Positions 25,625 to 34,031 of a DNA stretch of 64,000 bases are shown one piece after another. Both the position numbers and the translations under genes were made by a program. The notes under the pieces are model-generated. The model did not search any database. It was not told the DNA's origin and saw nothing but the letters and a program-made list of their open reading frames with translations. The first letter of the stretch is position 1; each line of letters begins with the position of its first letter. The stretch is from Brucella anthropi ATCC 49188 (GTDB taxonomy: Bacteria > Pseudomonadota > Alphaproteobacteria > Rhizobiales > Rhizobiaceae). The stretch is from positions 496,001-560,000 of the forward strand of contig NC_009667.1 in NCBI RefSeq assembly GCF_000017405.1, given 5' to 3'.

Positions 25625-27076
25625 ATGGGTTTCACAGTCGCCATCGTCGGGCGTCCCAATGTCGGCAAGTCCACGCTGTTCAATCGCCTCGTCGGCCGCA
25701 AGCTGGCGCTGGTCGATGACCTGCCGGGCGTCACGCGCGACCGGCGCATCCACGATGCCAAGCTCTACGATCTGAAGTTTCAGGTCATCGATACGGCAGG
25801 TCTTGAAGAAGCTGCCAATGACAGCCTGGAAGCGCGCATGCGCGCCCAGACCGAGGCTGCCATCCAGGAAGCCGACGTGATCCTGTTTGTCGTCGACGCC
25901 AAGAACGGCCTGACGCCGACCGACAGCACCTTTGCCGAAGTGGTGCGCCGTTCCGGCAAGCCGGTCGTGCTGGTCGCCAACAAGGCGGAAGCGCGCGGCG
26001 CGCAATCCGGCATGTATGACGCTTTCCAGCTTGGCCTTGGCGAACCGTGCCCGATCTCTGCCGAACACGGTCAGGGCATGCCAGACCTGCGTGATGCCAT
26101 TGTCGAGCTTCTGGGCGAAGAGCGTGTCTTCGCCGACGAGAAGGAAGAGGAAACCGCAGACGAGGTTTTCACGCCGAAGGCTGTCGGTGAACTGATCGGC
26201 GATGACATCGAAGACCCGGATGAAGAAGAAATCCCGGCCTATGATGCGACCAAGCCGCTGCGGATCGCCATTGTCGGCCGACCCAACGCTGGCAAGTCGA
26301 CGCTCATCAATACGATGCTCGGTGAAGACCGCCTGCTGACCGGACCGGAAGCAGGCATCACCCGTGACTCGATCTCGGTCGACTGGGAATGGCGTGGCCG
26401 CAAGATCAAGCTGTTCGATACCGCCGGTCTGCGCCGCAAGTCGCGCGTGCAGGAAAAGCTCGAAAAGCTTTCGGTTGCTGACGGCCTGCGTGCGATCCGT
26501 TTTGCGGAAGTCGTTATCATCGTTCTCGATGCGACGATCCCGTTTGAAAAACAGGATCTGCAAATTGCCGATCTCATCATCCGTGAAGGCCGTGCGCCGA
26601 TCATCGCGTTCAACAAATGGGATCTGATCGAGGACCGCCAGATGGTTCTGGCCGATCTTTACGAGAAGACGGCTCGCCTGCTGCCGCAGGTGCGCGGGCT
26701 TCGCGCCGTGCCGATTTCCGGCGAGCGTGGACAGGGTATCGACAAGCTCATGGAGAATGTCGTCAAGACCCACGAAATCTGGAACCGCCGCGTTTCGACC
26801 GGACGTCTCAACCGCTGGCTGGCTGGCGTCATCGCGCACCAGCCGCCACCGGCAGTTTCTGGCCGCCGCCTGAAGGTAAAATATATGACGCAGGTGAAAA
26901 CCCGTCCGCCGGGCTTCGTCGTGTCCTGCTCGCGTCCCGATGCGATGCCGCAATCCTATGTGCGCTATCTCATCAACGGCCTGCGTGAGACTTTCGATAT
27001 GCCGGGTGTGCCGATAAGGCTTTCATTGCGCACCTCGGACAATCCGTTCGCAGGCCGCGCGAAGAAAAAGAAATAA
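25625..27076 (+). CDS. der: Der (EngA), tandem-GTPase ribosome assembly factor
   Basis: A 483-residue protein with two GTPase domains and a C-terminal KH-like domain. The P-loops are GRPNVGKS (about residue 10) and GRPNAGKS (near 215), with DTAGLEE and DTAGLRR as switch II motifs and NKWD in the second domain. The first domain reads NKAE where NKxD is usual, a substitution seen in alphaproteobacterial Der. An acidic linker ([10 protein letters not shown]) separates the domains. Der is essential for 50S subunit maturation. The start at 25625 follows the palindromic repeat; a frame from 25583 would begin inside it. Confidence 0.96.
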   Translation: MGFTVAIVGRPNVGKSTLFNRLVGRKLALVDDLPGVTRDRRIHDAKLYDLKFQVIDTAGLEEAANDSLEARMRAQTEAAIQEADVILFVVDAKNGLTPTDSTFAEVVRRSGKPVVLVANKAEARGAQSGMYDAFQLGLGEPCPISAEHGQGMPDLRDAIVELLGEERVFADEKEEETADEVFTPKAVGELIGDDIEDPDEEEIPAYDATKPLRIAIVGRPNAGKSTLINTMLGEDRLLTGPEAGITRDSISVDWEWRGRKIKLFDTAGLRRKSRVQEKLEKLSVADGLRAIRFAEVVIIVLDATIPFEKQDLQIADLIIREGRAPIIAFNKWDLIEDRQMVLADLYEKTARLLPQVRGLRAVPISGERGQGIDKLMENVVKTHEIWNRRVSTGRLNRWLAGVIAHQPPPAVSGRRLKVKYMTQVKTRPPGFVVSCSRPDAMPQSYVRYLINGLRETFDMPGVPIRLSLRTSDNPFAGRAKKKK

Positions 27077-27086
27077 GCTGACACAC

Positions 27087-27120
27087 AAAAAGCCCGGAGC
27101 GATCCGGGCTTTTTGCTTTT
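27087..27120. terminator. Bidirectional terminator between der and the hydrolase gene
   Basis: AGCCCGGA (27091-27098) pairs with TCCGGGCT (27103-27110) over a four-base loop, flanked by A-tract and T-tract on both sides. It lies between the convergent der and the alpha/beta hydrolase. Confidence 0.88.
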
Positions 27121-27126
27121 CGATTC

Positions 27127-27819
27127 TCACGAGACGCTGTTTGCGGCCTCGGCGATCAATCCGGCGACCTCGTCGGGTCTTGATGCAAGCGAGGCATGAC
27201 TTGCATCCAGTGTGATGGTCTTGCGCGGGTTCATGCGTTCGGCCATTCGCTTCTGGTTTTCCGGCGCGATCATGTGGTCCTGGCTCGATATCTGATACCA
27301 GGTTGGCTTCTTCTTCCATGCCGGTGCTGTGATCGTGTCACCAAATGTATTTGCGATGGGCGCCTTCTGCGTGATTGCCATGACCAGAGCTTCGTCGGCG
27401 CTCAAATCCTGGCAGAAGCTTTCGTGAAACTTATCGTATTTGATCCAGAGATATCCATCGCTGTCAGGAGCCAGATTGGGGAATGCCGCAGGTGGATGTT
27501 CCTGACTGATGCCGCCGGGGCTTTCGCCTGCATCTGGTGCAAAGGCAGCAATGTAAACCAGCCCCACCACATTCGGCAGATCACCTGCCTGTGTGATGAC
27601 CGCACCACCATAGGAATGCCCGACCAGAAGTACCGGACCCTCCTGCTGTACGGTCATCTTGCTCAAACGCTCGGCATCGTCGGCAAGCGACGTCAGAGGC
27701 ATCTCCACGGCTCTTATCTTGTCATGTCCCATTCGGGAAAGTGCGAGGATGGCCTTGCTCCAATGGGCTGCCCCTCCCCAGAAACCATGCGCAAGTACGA
27801 TAGTTGGTTTTGTGCTCAT
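27127..27819 (-). CDS. Alpha/beta hydrolase
   Basis: A 230-residue cytoplasmic hydrolase. The oxyanion region is VLAHGFWGGAAHW, the nucleophile elbow GHSYGG (Ser near residue 68), the acid is likely Asp in SSQDHMIAP, and the His is in LDASHASL near the C-terminus. The fold is similar to the family of small esterases that includes PF12697 members. Substrate unknown. Monocistronic. Confidence 0.85.
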   Translation of the reverse strand: MSTKPTIVLAHGFWGGAAHWSKAILALSRMGHDKIRAVEMPLTSLADDAERLSKMTVQQEGPVLLVGHSYGGAVITQAGDLPNVVGLVYIAAFAPDAGESPGGISQEHPPAAFPNLAPDSDGYLWIKYDKFHESFCQDLSADEALVMAITQKAPIANTFGDTITAPAWKKKPTWYQISSQDHMIAPENQKRMAERMNPRKTITLDASHASLASRPDEVAGLIAEAANSVS

Positions 27820-27975
27820 GAGACGGTTTCCTAATTGACGTTGATGCCAAGTCCGGCAATCGAGAATTAGGGCGTCAGTCCTGCATGAAAATAAGCTATT
27901 ACTAATATATCTGAAGGCAGAGATTGCCGACTTCCGGCATCATGCCGGAAGTTGCGTTTGGTATAGATCCTGCCC

Positions 27976-28578
27976 TTAGGTTTTCGGCAGCACAAATTCG
28001 ACACGCCGGTTCTGTGCCCGTCCGTCGGGATTGTCCTTGCCCTTGATTTCATTGGGTGCGACAGGTTCGCTTTCGCCACGCCCTTCCGGTTTCAGTCGTG
28101 CCGATTGAACGCCATTATTGACGAGAAATTTGGTGACCGCATCGGCGCGGCTTTTCGACAGTTTATCGTTGTAGCTGTCGGCCCCTTTGGAATCCGTATA
28201 GCCCACCACACGGACTGCGGAATCCGGCATGCTTTCCAATATTTTGGCAATATCGGTCAGCGTCGCCTTGGCCTTGCCGGTCAGTTTGGCGCTGTCGAAA
28301 TCGAACAGAACATCGCTCGTCACGGAAAGGACGATGCTGTCCTCGGTTTCCCGCATGGTGATATTGCCGCTCTTCTCGACAATTTCCTGTGCCGCACCGG
28401 ACAGGCCACGCGCCTTGCCATCGGTGCTGCCCGATGCCGAAACCAGATCGCGGATTTCGGGCACAAGATCACGGATATAAGCGCTGTTGTCTGCGCTTGT
28501 ATTCTGCGCGGTCGCGACGGATGGCAGGCAAAGCAGGGCGAGGCCGAGAGCGATGCAACCTTTGATCTGATTGGTCAT
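27976..28578 (-). CDS. OmpA-family outer-membrane lipoprotein-like or secreted protein
   Basis: A 200-residue protein with a signal peptide (MTNQIKGCIALGLALLCLPSVATA) and a C-terminal OmpA-like peptidoglycan-binding domain: SDVLFDFDSAKL, VVGYTDSKGADSYNDKLSKSRADAV, GRGESEPVAPN and RAQNRRVEFVL. The N-terminal part (about residues 25-85) has no clear relative. Such proteins bind meso-diaminopimelate in the wall. It is nine bases downstream of another exported protein gene, so the two may be co-transcribed. Confidence 0.87.
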   Translation of the reverse strand: MTNQIKGCIALGLALLCLPSVATAQNTSADNSAYIRDLVPEIRDLVSASGSTDGKARGLSGAAQEIVEKSGNITMRETEDSIVLSVTSDVLFDFDSAKLTGKAKATLTDIAKILESMPDSAVRVVGYTDSKGADSYNDKLSKSRADAVTKFLVNNGVQSARLKPEGRGESEPVAPNEIKGKDNPDGRAQNRRVEFVLPKT

Positions 28579-28587
28579 GGCCAGCCC

Positions 28588-29076
28588 CTATTCGGCGGGA
28601 ACAGCGAAAGGCCCGAGCGGCTCGACCCCCTTGATATAGAGCGTCACCTTCTGGCCCTTCGGTGGCGCGGGAAAGACGCCATGCCAGACGCCCACAACAT
28701 GGCCATTGCCGAAAAGAGAAACCGATGCCGGAGCCAGCGGTTTGCCTTCGGAATCTTTCAGCAGAAGATATTTCTTGTCGCCTGCGAGAAGATAATAGTC
28801 ATTCTCGTAATCCTTGTCCGACAGCGCGGTATAAAGCGTTGTCGAAACGCTTCCGCCTTCCTTGGCATTGATGAAACGGACCTTGACGGTCAGCTTGTCG
28901 CCATCTGCCACGACGCCGCTCACCTCTGCGGTGGCCTGACCGCTGCTGTGATAGCCACTTGCTATCGGCTGATTGGCTGTCTCCTGAGCATTTGCAGCGT
29001 GGGGAAGCGCACTGGTCGAAAGGAGGACAGTGGCAAGAACCGTACGTGAGAGAAACGCCATGAGTATCGCTTTCAT
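28588..29076 (-). CDS. Exported protein of unknown function
   Basis: A 162-residue protein. I start it at the ATG at 29076 because MKAILMAFLSRTVLATVLLSTSALPHAANA is a good signal peptide; the frame extends up to 29262 but that extension looks non-genic. The mature part is beta-rich (ATAEVSGVVADGDKLTVKVRFINAKEGG, VGVWHGVFPAPPKGQKVTLYIKG). It may form an operon with the OmpA-like gene downstream. I do not recognise the family. Confidence 0.7.
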   Translation of the reverse strand: MKAILMAFLSRTVLATVLLSTSALPHAANAQETANQPIASGYHSSGQATAEVSGVVADGDKLTVKVRFINAKEGGSVSTTLYTALSDKDYENDYYLLAGDKKYLLLKDSEGKPLAPASVSLFGNGHVVGVWHGVFPAPPKGQKVTLYIKGVEPLGPFAVPAE

Positions 29077-29410
29077 TTGTTGGGTAACCTTGAGCATAGC
29101 GAAGCCGGATCGAAAACATCCGGGCATTGCGAAGGCGGTGAAAACAAATAAGCGGAGCAGTTCAGGGGATATGAGTGAAAGACGAACCACTCCAGATGCG
29201 GCGGTGAAACCTAACAGGCAGAAGAAGGAGGTCATGTAAACTTTGGAAACACGCATTAACATTTGCGCGACCGGAATTTTTTCTCATCTGGACCGCGATG
29301 ATCGCGATCGTGATCATAACCGGCATTTAATTTGGTAATTTCAGGTTGAGCTTGGCTTGCGCGGCTGCTAATTCGCCCGCTCTCCGGTTTTCTCCAAAGA
29401 AGGTGTAGTG

Positions 29411-30733
29411 ATGACGAAGGCTGACCAGAGCCGTTTTGACGGCGTGACATTGGGCATCGACTTCGGCACGACGAACACCGTTCTGTCCGTGGCTGCACCC
29501 GATGGAACCACGGTCGTCCTGAGCGTGCCGAAGGATGGCGTGGATATTACCGGCTACCGCTCGATCCTTTGCTTCTGGCAAGATCGCGAAACCGGCGAGC
29601 GCACCGTTGAAAGCGGACCTTGGGCGATGGACGCGTTCGTCAACGCGCCGCATTCCACGCGTATGCTGCAATCGTTCAAGACATTCGCGGCATCGAAATC
29701 CTTCACCGATACGCCGGTTTTCGGCAAGCGGTTCAAGTTCGAGGATATTCTGGCGACCTTCCTCGAAACGGTCGCCGCGCGGCTGGGCGACCGCCTGCCA
29801 CCAAAGGGCAATCGCGTGGTTATCGGCAGGCCGGTGATCTTTGCGGGCGCTTCGCCGGATGAAGCGCTGGCCATGCAGCGCTATGAGAAGGCGTTCCGGG
29901 CGTTCGGCTTTACCGATATTCACTACGTCTATGAGCCGGTTGCCGCGGCTTATTTCTATGCGCAGGAACTGAATGCAGCATCCACCGTTCTGGTGGCCGA
30001 CTTCGGCGGCGGTACGAGCGACTTTTCCATCGTGCGCTTCGAAGTGGGCAAGAATGGCCTCAGCTTTACGCCGCTCAGCCAGACAGGTCTGGGCATTGCA
30101 GGCGATACATTCGACTATCGCATCATCGACAATGCCGTTTCGCCGCTGCTTGGAAAGGGTACGGAATACCAGTCCTTCGGCAAAAGGCTGACCATACCGA
30201 ACCATTATTATGCAAATTTTGCGCGCTGGAACACGCTGTTCCTGATGAACTCTCCAGCGACCATTCGCGATCTGGACGAACTGGCCCGGCAAGCGGTTGA
30301 TCCGAAACCGCTCGAACATTTCATCAACCTGATCGAGAACGATTACGGTTACGAGATATACCGCGCCGTTTCAGACCTGAAGGTAAGGCTTTCATCGCAG
30401 CGCATGTCGGAACTGCACTTTAAAGCCGACGATTTCGAAATCCGCTCCGACATCACGCGCAACGATTTCGAAAACTGGATCGCTGACGATGTGCGCCAGA
30501 TTGAACAGTCGGTGCAGCAGGCGGTGGATAAAGCGGAGCTGGAAACCTCGTCTATCGACCGTGTTTTCCTGACCGGCGGCACATCTTTCGTGCCGGTCAT
30601 CCGCACGGTGTTTGAAAACCGCTTTCCCGACGCCGTGGTGACGAGCTCGAACCAGTTCGATTCCATCGCCAACGGCCTCGCATTGATCGGGCAGAGCGCG
30701 GATATCGAACGCTGGTCAGTGAAGCACGATTAA
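29411..30733 (+). CDS. yegD: Hsp70-family protein, YegD-like
   Basis: A 440-residue actin-fold ATPase related to DnaK but without the substrate-binding C-terminal half. Motifs are LGIDFGTTNTVLSV (phosphate 1), VLVADFGGGTSDFSIVRFE (phosphate 2) and FLTGGTSFVPVIR (adenosine). The arrangement matches the YegD group of short Hsp70 homologues; cellular role not established. A GTG at 29408 lies next to the ATG at 29411, and either may be used. It stands alone and converges with the signal peptidase-like gene. Confidence 0.88.
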   Translation: MTKADQSRFDGVTLGIDFGTTNTVLSVAAPDGTTVVLSVPKDGVDITGYRSILCFWQDRETGERTVESGPWAMDAFVNAPHSTRMLQSFKTFAASKSFTDTPVFGKRFKFEDILATFLETVAARLGDRLPPKGNRVVIGRPVIFAGASPDEALAMQRYEKAFRAFGFTDIHYVYEPVAAAYFYAQELNAASTVLVADFGGGTSDFSIVRFEVGKNGLSFTPLSQTGLGIAGDTFDYRIIDNAVSPLLGKGTEYQSFGKRLTIPNHYYANFARWNTLFLMNSPATIRDLDELARQAVDPKPLEHFINLIENDYGYEIYRAVSDLKVRLSSQRMSELHFKADDFEIRSDITRNDFENWIADDVRQIEQSVQQAVDKAELETSSIDRVFLTGGTSFVPVIRTVFENRFPDAVVTSSNQFDSIANGLALIGQSADIERWSVKHD

Positions 30734-30751
30734 GTGTGGTTGGAGGATGGT

Positions 30752-31435
30752 TCACTTCAGGCCTGGAAAACCTTCCAATCGCCACTCCCGGTCTGGCTTG
30801 CGGACTGATGCAGACACCATACGAATCTTGCCCTTGATCCGGTCTTTCGATACGAGGCCAACATACTTTCCTCGGCTATCGTTGGCGTTATCGCGATTGT
30901 CTCCCATGATATAATATTGGCCGCGAGCGAGTGCCTTCTCCTTGACGTTGTCAATAAAGCCATGATCGACCGTATTCAGAAGAACATAGCTCTTACCTTC
31001 CGGTATTGTCTCACGCACGAAACGGCACTGATAATAAGAGTTCGACACGGTTTCTTCAGGGCATCCATCATCAATTGTTGATGTGATCTTCGTTGTTGCG
31101 AGTGCTTTTCCGTTGATAAGCGGTATGCCGTTCTCGATTTTGACCGTTTCACCGGGCAGCCCGATCACTCGCCCGAGGAATTCAGCTTTGATCGGTACAT
31201 CGCCCGACAATTCCTTCGAAACGTAGTCAACAGTATAGACGACGAGATCGCCGCGCTCGATCTTTTCCTGTGGTCTATAGCTGGTTGCAGCGACGACATC
31301 GCCTGGCCCAAAGACGGGCATCATGGATGTGCTACTCACGCGCAGATTCATGAGTTCTGCTGTGGCGGTATTGCATGTAAGGAGGCTGCTGATGACACCG
31401 GCAAAGCCAGCTATAAATGCCTTGGTAAACTGCAT
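30752..31435 (-). CDS. Signal peptidase I-like protein lacking the catalytic lysine
   Basis: A 227-residue S26-type protein. The N-terminal hydrophobic segment (AFIAGFAGVISSLLTCNTATA) is followed by box B SSTSMMPVFGPGD (nucleophile Ser), box C RGDLVVY, box D FLGRVIGLPGETV and box E GDNRDNANDSRGKYVG. In typical signal peptidase I, box D reads like YVKRVIGLPGD with the general-base Lys before the Arg; here that position is Gly. All other boxes are intact. It may be inactive, use another base, or act only on special substrates. Two cysteines (GCPEE and QCRF) could form a disulfide outside the membrane. Confidence 0.8.
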   Translation of the reverse strand: MQFTKAFIAGFAGVISSLLTCNTATAELMNLRVSSTSMMPVFGPGDVVAATSYRPQEKIERGDLVVYTVDYVSKELSGDVPIKAEFLGRVIGLPGETVKIENGIPLINGKALATTKITSTIDDGCPEETVSNSYYQCRFVRETIPEGKSYVLLNTVDHGFIDNVKEKALARGQYYIMGDNRDNANDSRGKYVGLVSKDRIKGKIRMVSASVRKPDREWRLEGFPGLK

Positions 31436-31561
31436 TATAATTATACCTTGGATTCAAAAATTGCGTGATGAGTAGGTGGCAAGTTTGCGTTGCTCCGTCA
31501 ATCATCTTACGGGCACTGGCGTCAATTGGGTCAGTGAAAGTTGAGTGTAGGTTTCTCGAAC

Positions 31562-31984
31562 TTACGAAGCGGTTGCCGTATCGGCAAAGCAGGCGGCAAT
31601 TTCCTTGTTGGCGCCCAGCTTTTCCGCCCATTTGACAAGATCGGGTATCTCGTTTCTTTCAGCCATCCCGCCCCAGATGTCTTTCAGTTTCGGCGGTTTA
31701 CTGGAAAGGTCGAAAAAGAAATAGCCGGGATCGGCCACCGGAACATCCGCATAGACGACGGACCAGTTGCCATATTGCATGAAGCTCTCGATGCTGACGG
31801 AAGCCGGTTTGACTTTCTTGCCGAGACTTTGCGCGATGAAAGACCTGTAGTCTGTTTTCTGCTGTTTGGTGAGCGTTGTCGTCACACCATCGCAAGCGGA
31901 TTTGGCGAATGCGCTTCCTGCCGGAAGAGCTATCGCAACAGCAAGCAGAAGTGCCGCACGGGCAGGCGAAAAGTACGTGTTCAT
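31562..31984 (-). CDS. Small exported protein of unknown function
   Basis: A 140-residue protein with a signal peptide (MNTYFSPARAALLLAVAIALPAGSAFA). The mature part has one Cys near each end (SACDGV and AACFAD) and a middle section VSIESFMQYGNWSVVYADVPVADPGYFFFD. GAGGGGAACG-like sequence (GAGGGGA) upstream of the ATG at 31984 supports this start over an upstream one. I do not recognise the family. Monocistronic. Confidence 0.75.
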   Translation of the reverse strand: MNTYFSPARAALLLAVAIALPAGSAFAKSACDGVTTTLTKQQKTDYRSFIAQSLGKKVKPASVSIESFMQYGNWSVVYADVPVADPGYFFFDLSSKPPKLKDIWGGMAERNEIPDLVKWAEKLGANKEIAACFADTATAS

Positions 31985-32129
31985 CGTTCCCCTCAGAAAA
32001 ATGTCCACTTCATTTCAGCAGCATAACCAATCTGCGGGCGATGCATAGGGGATTTTGACATGCTCATTGCCGATGCCGGATGGCGCCGATAAGGTCCGGC
32101 CGTGAAAATAGCAAGGAGTCGGTCTTTCC

Positions 32130-32792
32130 ATGCCAAGTGATGTCAAAGCCGGTCGTTTTACCGACAATCTTCGTCAGGACGCCGAACCATTCTGGTCGCA
32201 AGCCGTCGGCCATCGCCTCGTCGGTGAAATCTATACGGGCACGGTCGCACCTGATGTCATGACGCGCTATCTGGTACAGGATCATCGCTTTATCGACTGC
32301 TTTCTGTCACTGCTGGGTGGAACGCTGGTCAATTGCGACAGGATGGAAGCCAAGCTGACATTGGGCCGTTTCATCGGCATGATCAGCAGCGATGAGAACT
32401 CCTATTTCGAACGCTCCTTTGCGAAACTCGCAGTCGCTGACGCCGAGCGTTTCGATACACCTGATGCGACGCCAACCGCTGCATTCAAGGAACTGATGCT
32501 GGAAGCTGCGCGTTCAGGCTCCTATGCGGTCTGCCTGTCGGTGCTGACCGTTGCCGAATGGCTTTATCTCGACTGGGCTGAAAAAGCGCCAAAGCCTCTG
32601 CCTGACGATTTTATTTTCGCCGAATGGATCGTGCTGCATGACAATCCATACTTCGTGGAATTTGTCGGTTTCCTGCGCTCGGAACTCGATAGGGTCGGCC
32701 CGGCAGCGGCAGAACAATGCCAGCAGTTCTTCCGGCGAGCAGTCGAACTGGAAAAGGCATTCTTCGATGCCGCCTATGAGAGCCGGAACTGA
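32130..32792 (+). CDS. TenA/thiaminase II-family protein
   Basis: A 220-residue all-helical protein. Conserved TenA features are YLVQDHRFIDCFLSLLGG near the N-terminus, SCAVCLSVLTVAEWLYLDWA-like central helix (SGSYAVCLSVLTVAEWLYL) and HDNPYFVEFVGFLRSELD near the C-terminus. Thiaminase II proteins salvage thiamin pyrimidine; some relatives have other roles. AAGGAG about 13 bases before the ATG is the likely ribosome site. No thi genes adjoin, and its stop directly abuts the convergent LprI-like stop. Confidence 0.83.
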   Translation: MPSDVKAGRFTDNLRQDAEPFWSQAVGHRLVGEIYTGTVAPDVMTRYLVQDHRFIDCFLSLLGGTLVNCDRMEAKLTLGRFIGMISSDENSYFERSFAKLAVADAERFDTPDATPTAAFKELMLEAARSGSYAVCLSVLTVAEWLYLDWAEKAPKPLPDDFIFAEWIVLHDNPYFVEFVGFLRSELDRVGPAAAEQCQQFFRRAVELEKAFFDAAYESRN

Positions 32793-33203
32793 TCAGTTGC
32801 TGGCGGTGGGGAAGGGGCAGTTGCTGTCGCCTTCCTCGCATTTGAGATATTTCTTGAGGTCGCTGACGCGCTCCGCCGTCAGGTCGGACAGGCAGATCGA
32901 ATAGGCCATGCCGGAAATACTGCCGCCACCAACTGTCTGCATGTCGCATTCGGCGTCGCGAAAGGCGATCCATGTCCGTTGCGACTGAACCAGCTTTTTC
33001 TTCAGGTCCGCATCGTCGGCGCGGCGCTGCAAGGTCTTGAAGATCTTGTTCAGCTCGGCATCCGATTTCTTGTAGGCTTTGCCATAGCATTCATTGAGTG
33101 CGGACTGCGAACTGGCGTTCTGGCAGTCGTCGGCTTGCGCTGTGGCAATGATTGCAAAAGCACTGAACGCCACCCCGATAACCCCGATTTTCAAAACCTG
33201 CAT
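32793..33203 (-). CDS. LprI-like lysozyme inhibitor-family exported protein
   Basis: A 136-residue secreted protein. The signal peptide is MQVLKIGVIGVAFSAFAIIATAQA, followed by the LprI/DUF1311 pattern DCQNASSQSALNECYGKAYKKSDAELNKIF, then SQRTWIAFRDAECDM and YSICLSDLTAERVSDLKKYL. Six cysteines in the mature part are likely paired. Some LprI-like proteins inhibit lysozyme; most are uncharacterised. Its stop abuts the tenA-like stop. Confidence 0.87.
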   Translation of the reverse strand: MQVLKIGVIGVAFSAFAIIATAQADDCQNASSQSALNECYGKAYKKSDAELNKIFKTLQRRADDADLKKKLVQSQRTWIAFRDAECDMQTVGGGSISGMAYSICLSDLTAERVSDLKKYLKCEEGDSNCPFPTASN

Positions 33204-33437
33204 AAATTTCCTCCCCGAAACTTTGACGATACTATCTTCATCACAAATAGAACGTTTGTCATTAAAGAAAAGATGACGCCAGGAGCATTTCCACTTTAAA
33301 TAAAATGGAAGTGTCGGGAGTGCTATATTGTATTTGTTTTTCCACGCATCTTGGTCTGGTCGAAGCAGGATCAGAAATCAATCCACTGGACTGATTTCCC
33401 TGTGCAGCCAGGCGTTTCACATTCTTCGGGGTGCACT

Positions 33438-33830
33438 CTAATCCTCGAAGCGGCTCGACCCATCGCGGTCGCGCTCATAACCCTTCATGTCCGGGAATGG
33501 CGGCAGCCAGGATTCGCGGCGAATGGTCCAGAGTTCATAGGTCGGCTTGAACTGGTCCGGTGCGTCGAGTGAACCGAGATTGATTTCGACTTCATCCGCG
33601 CTGCGCCCGAAAACAGGCGACCCGCAACGCGGACAGAAAAATCGTCCCGCATAGTCACGGGTCTCTCCCTCGACCGTAACCGCAGCTTCGGGAAATATCG
33701 CTGAAGCGTGAAACAGGGCTCCATGGTGCTTGCGACAGTCGAGGCAGTGACAGATACCGACCCGATATGGTTGTCCCGTTGCTTCAAAGCGGACATTGCC
33801 GCACAGGCATCCACCCGTAACCTTGTCCAT
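33438..33830 (-). CDS. GFA-family (glutathione-dependent formaldehyde-activating-like) protein
   Basis: A 130-residue zinc protein starting MDKVTGGCLCGNVRFEATG. Zinc ligands are CxC in GGCLCGNV, CHCLDCRKHHG and FFCPRCGSPVFGR, the seven-Cys arrangement of the GFA/CENP-V fold. Members often bind glutathione, but most lack a proven formaldehyde role. GAGGTG upstream of the ATG at 33830 supports the start. Divergent from the SleB-like gene. Confidence 0.9.
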   Translation of the reverse strand: MDKVTGGCLCGNVRFEATGQPYRVGICHCLDCRKHHGALFHASAIFPEAAVTVEGETRDYAGRFFCPRCGSPVFGRSADEVEINLGSLDAPDQFKPTYELWTIRRESWLPPFPDMKGYERDRDGSSRFED

Positions 33831-33891
33831 GATGCACCTCCTCACTACAGCAATTCGGTTTTCGCAAAGCTGAAACTGCTTAAACCCCGCA

Positions 33892-33915
33892 TTAACCATA
33901 TTCGTTCATGGTTAA
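33892..33915. promoter_or_regulatory. TTAACCAT inverted repeat between GFA and SleB genes
   Basis: TTAACCAT (33892-33899) and its complement ATGGTTAA (33908-33915) face each other eight bases apart. The TTAACCAT unit resembles half-sites seen in cell-cycle promoters of alphaproteobacteria. It is about 117 bases upstream of the cell wall hydrolase start. Its role is uncertain. Confidence 0.35.
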
Positions 33916-34031
33916 CGCGCTGCTGATAATGACTGTATTCGCCAGAGCTGCAAGCGTGTCCTGCACCCAGTGGGCAAGGTTAATACTTCGTTATCACCGC
34001 ATCAGTTTAGTCAGTGTGAGTGGAGTGTGCG

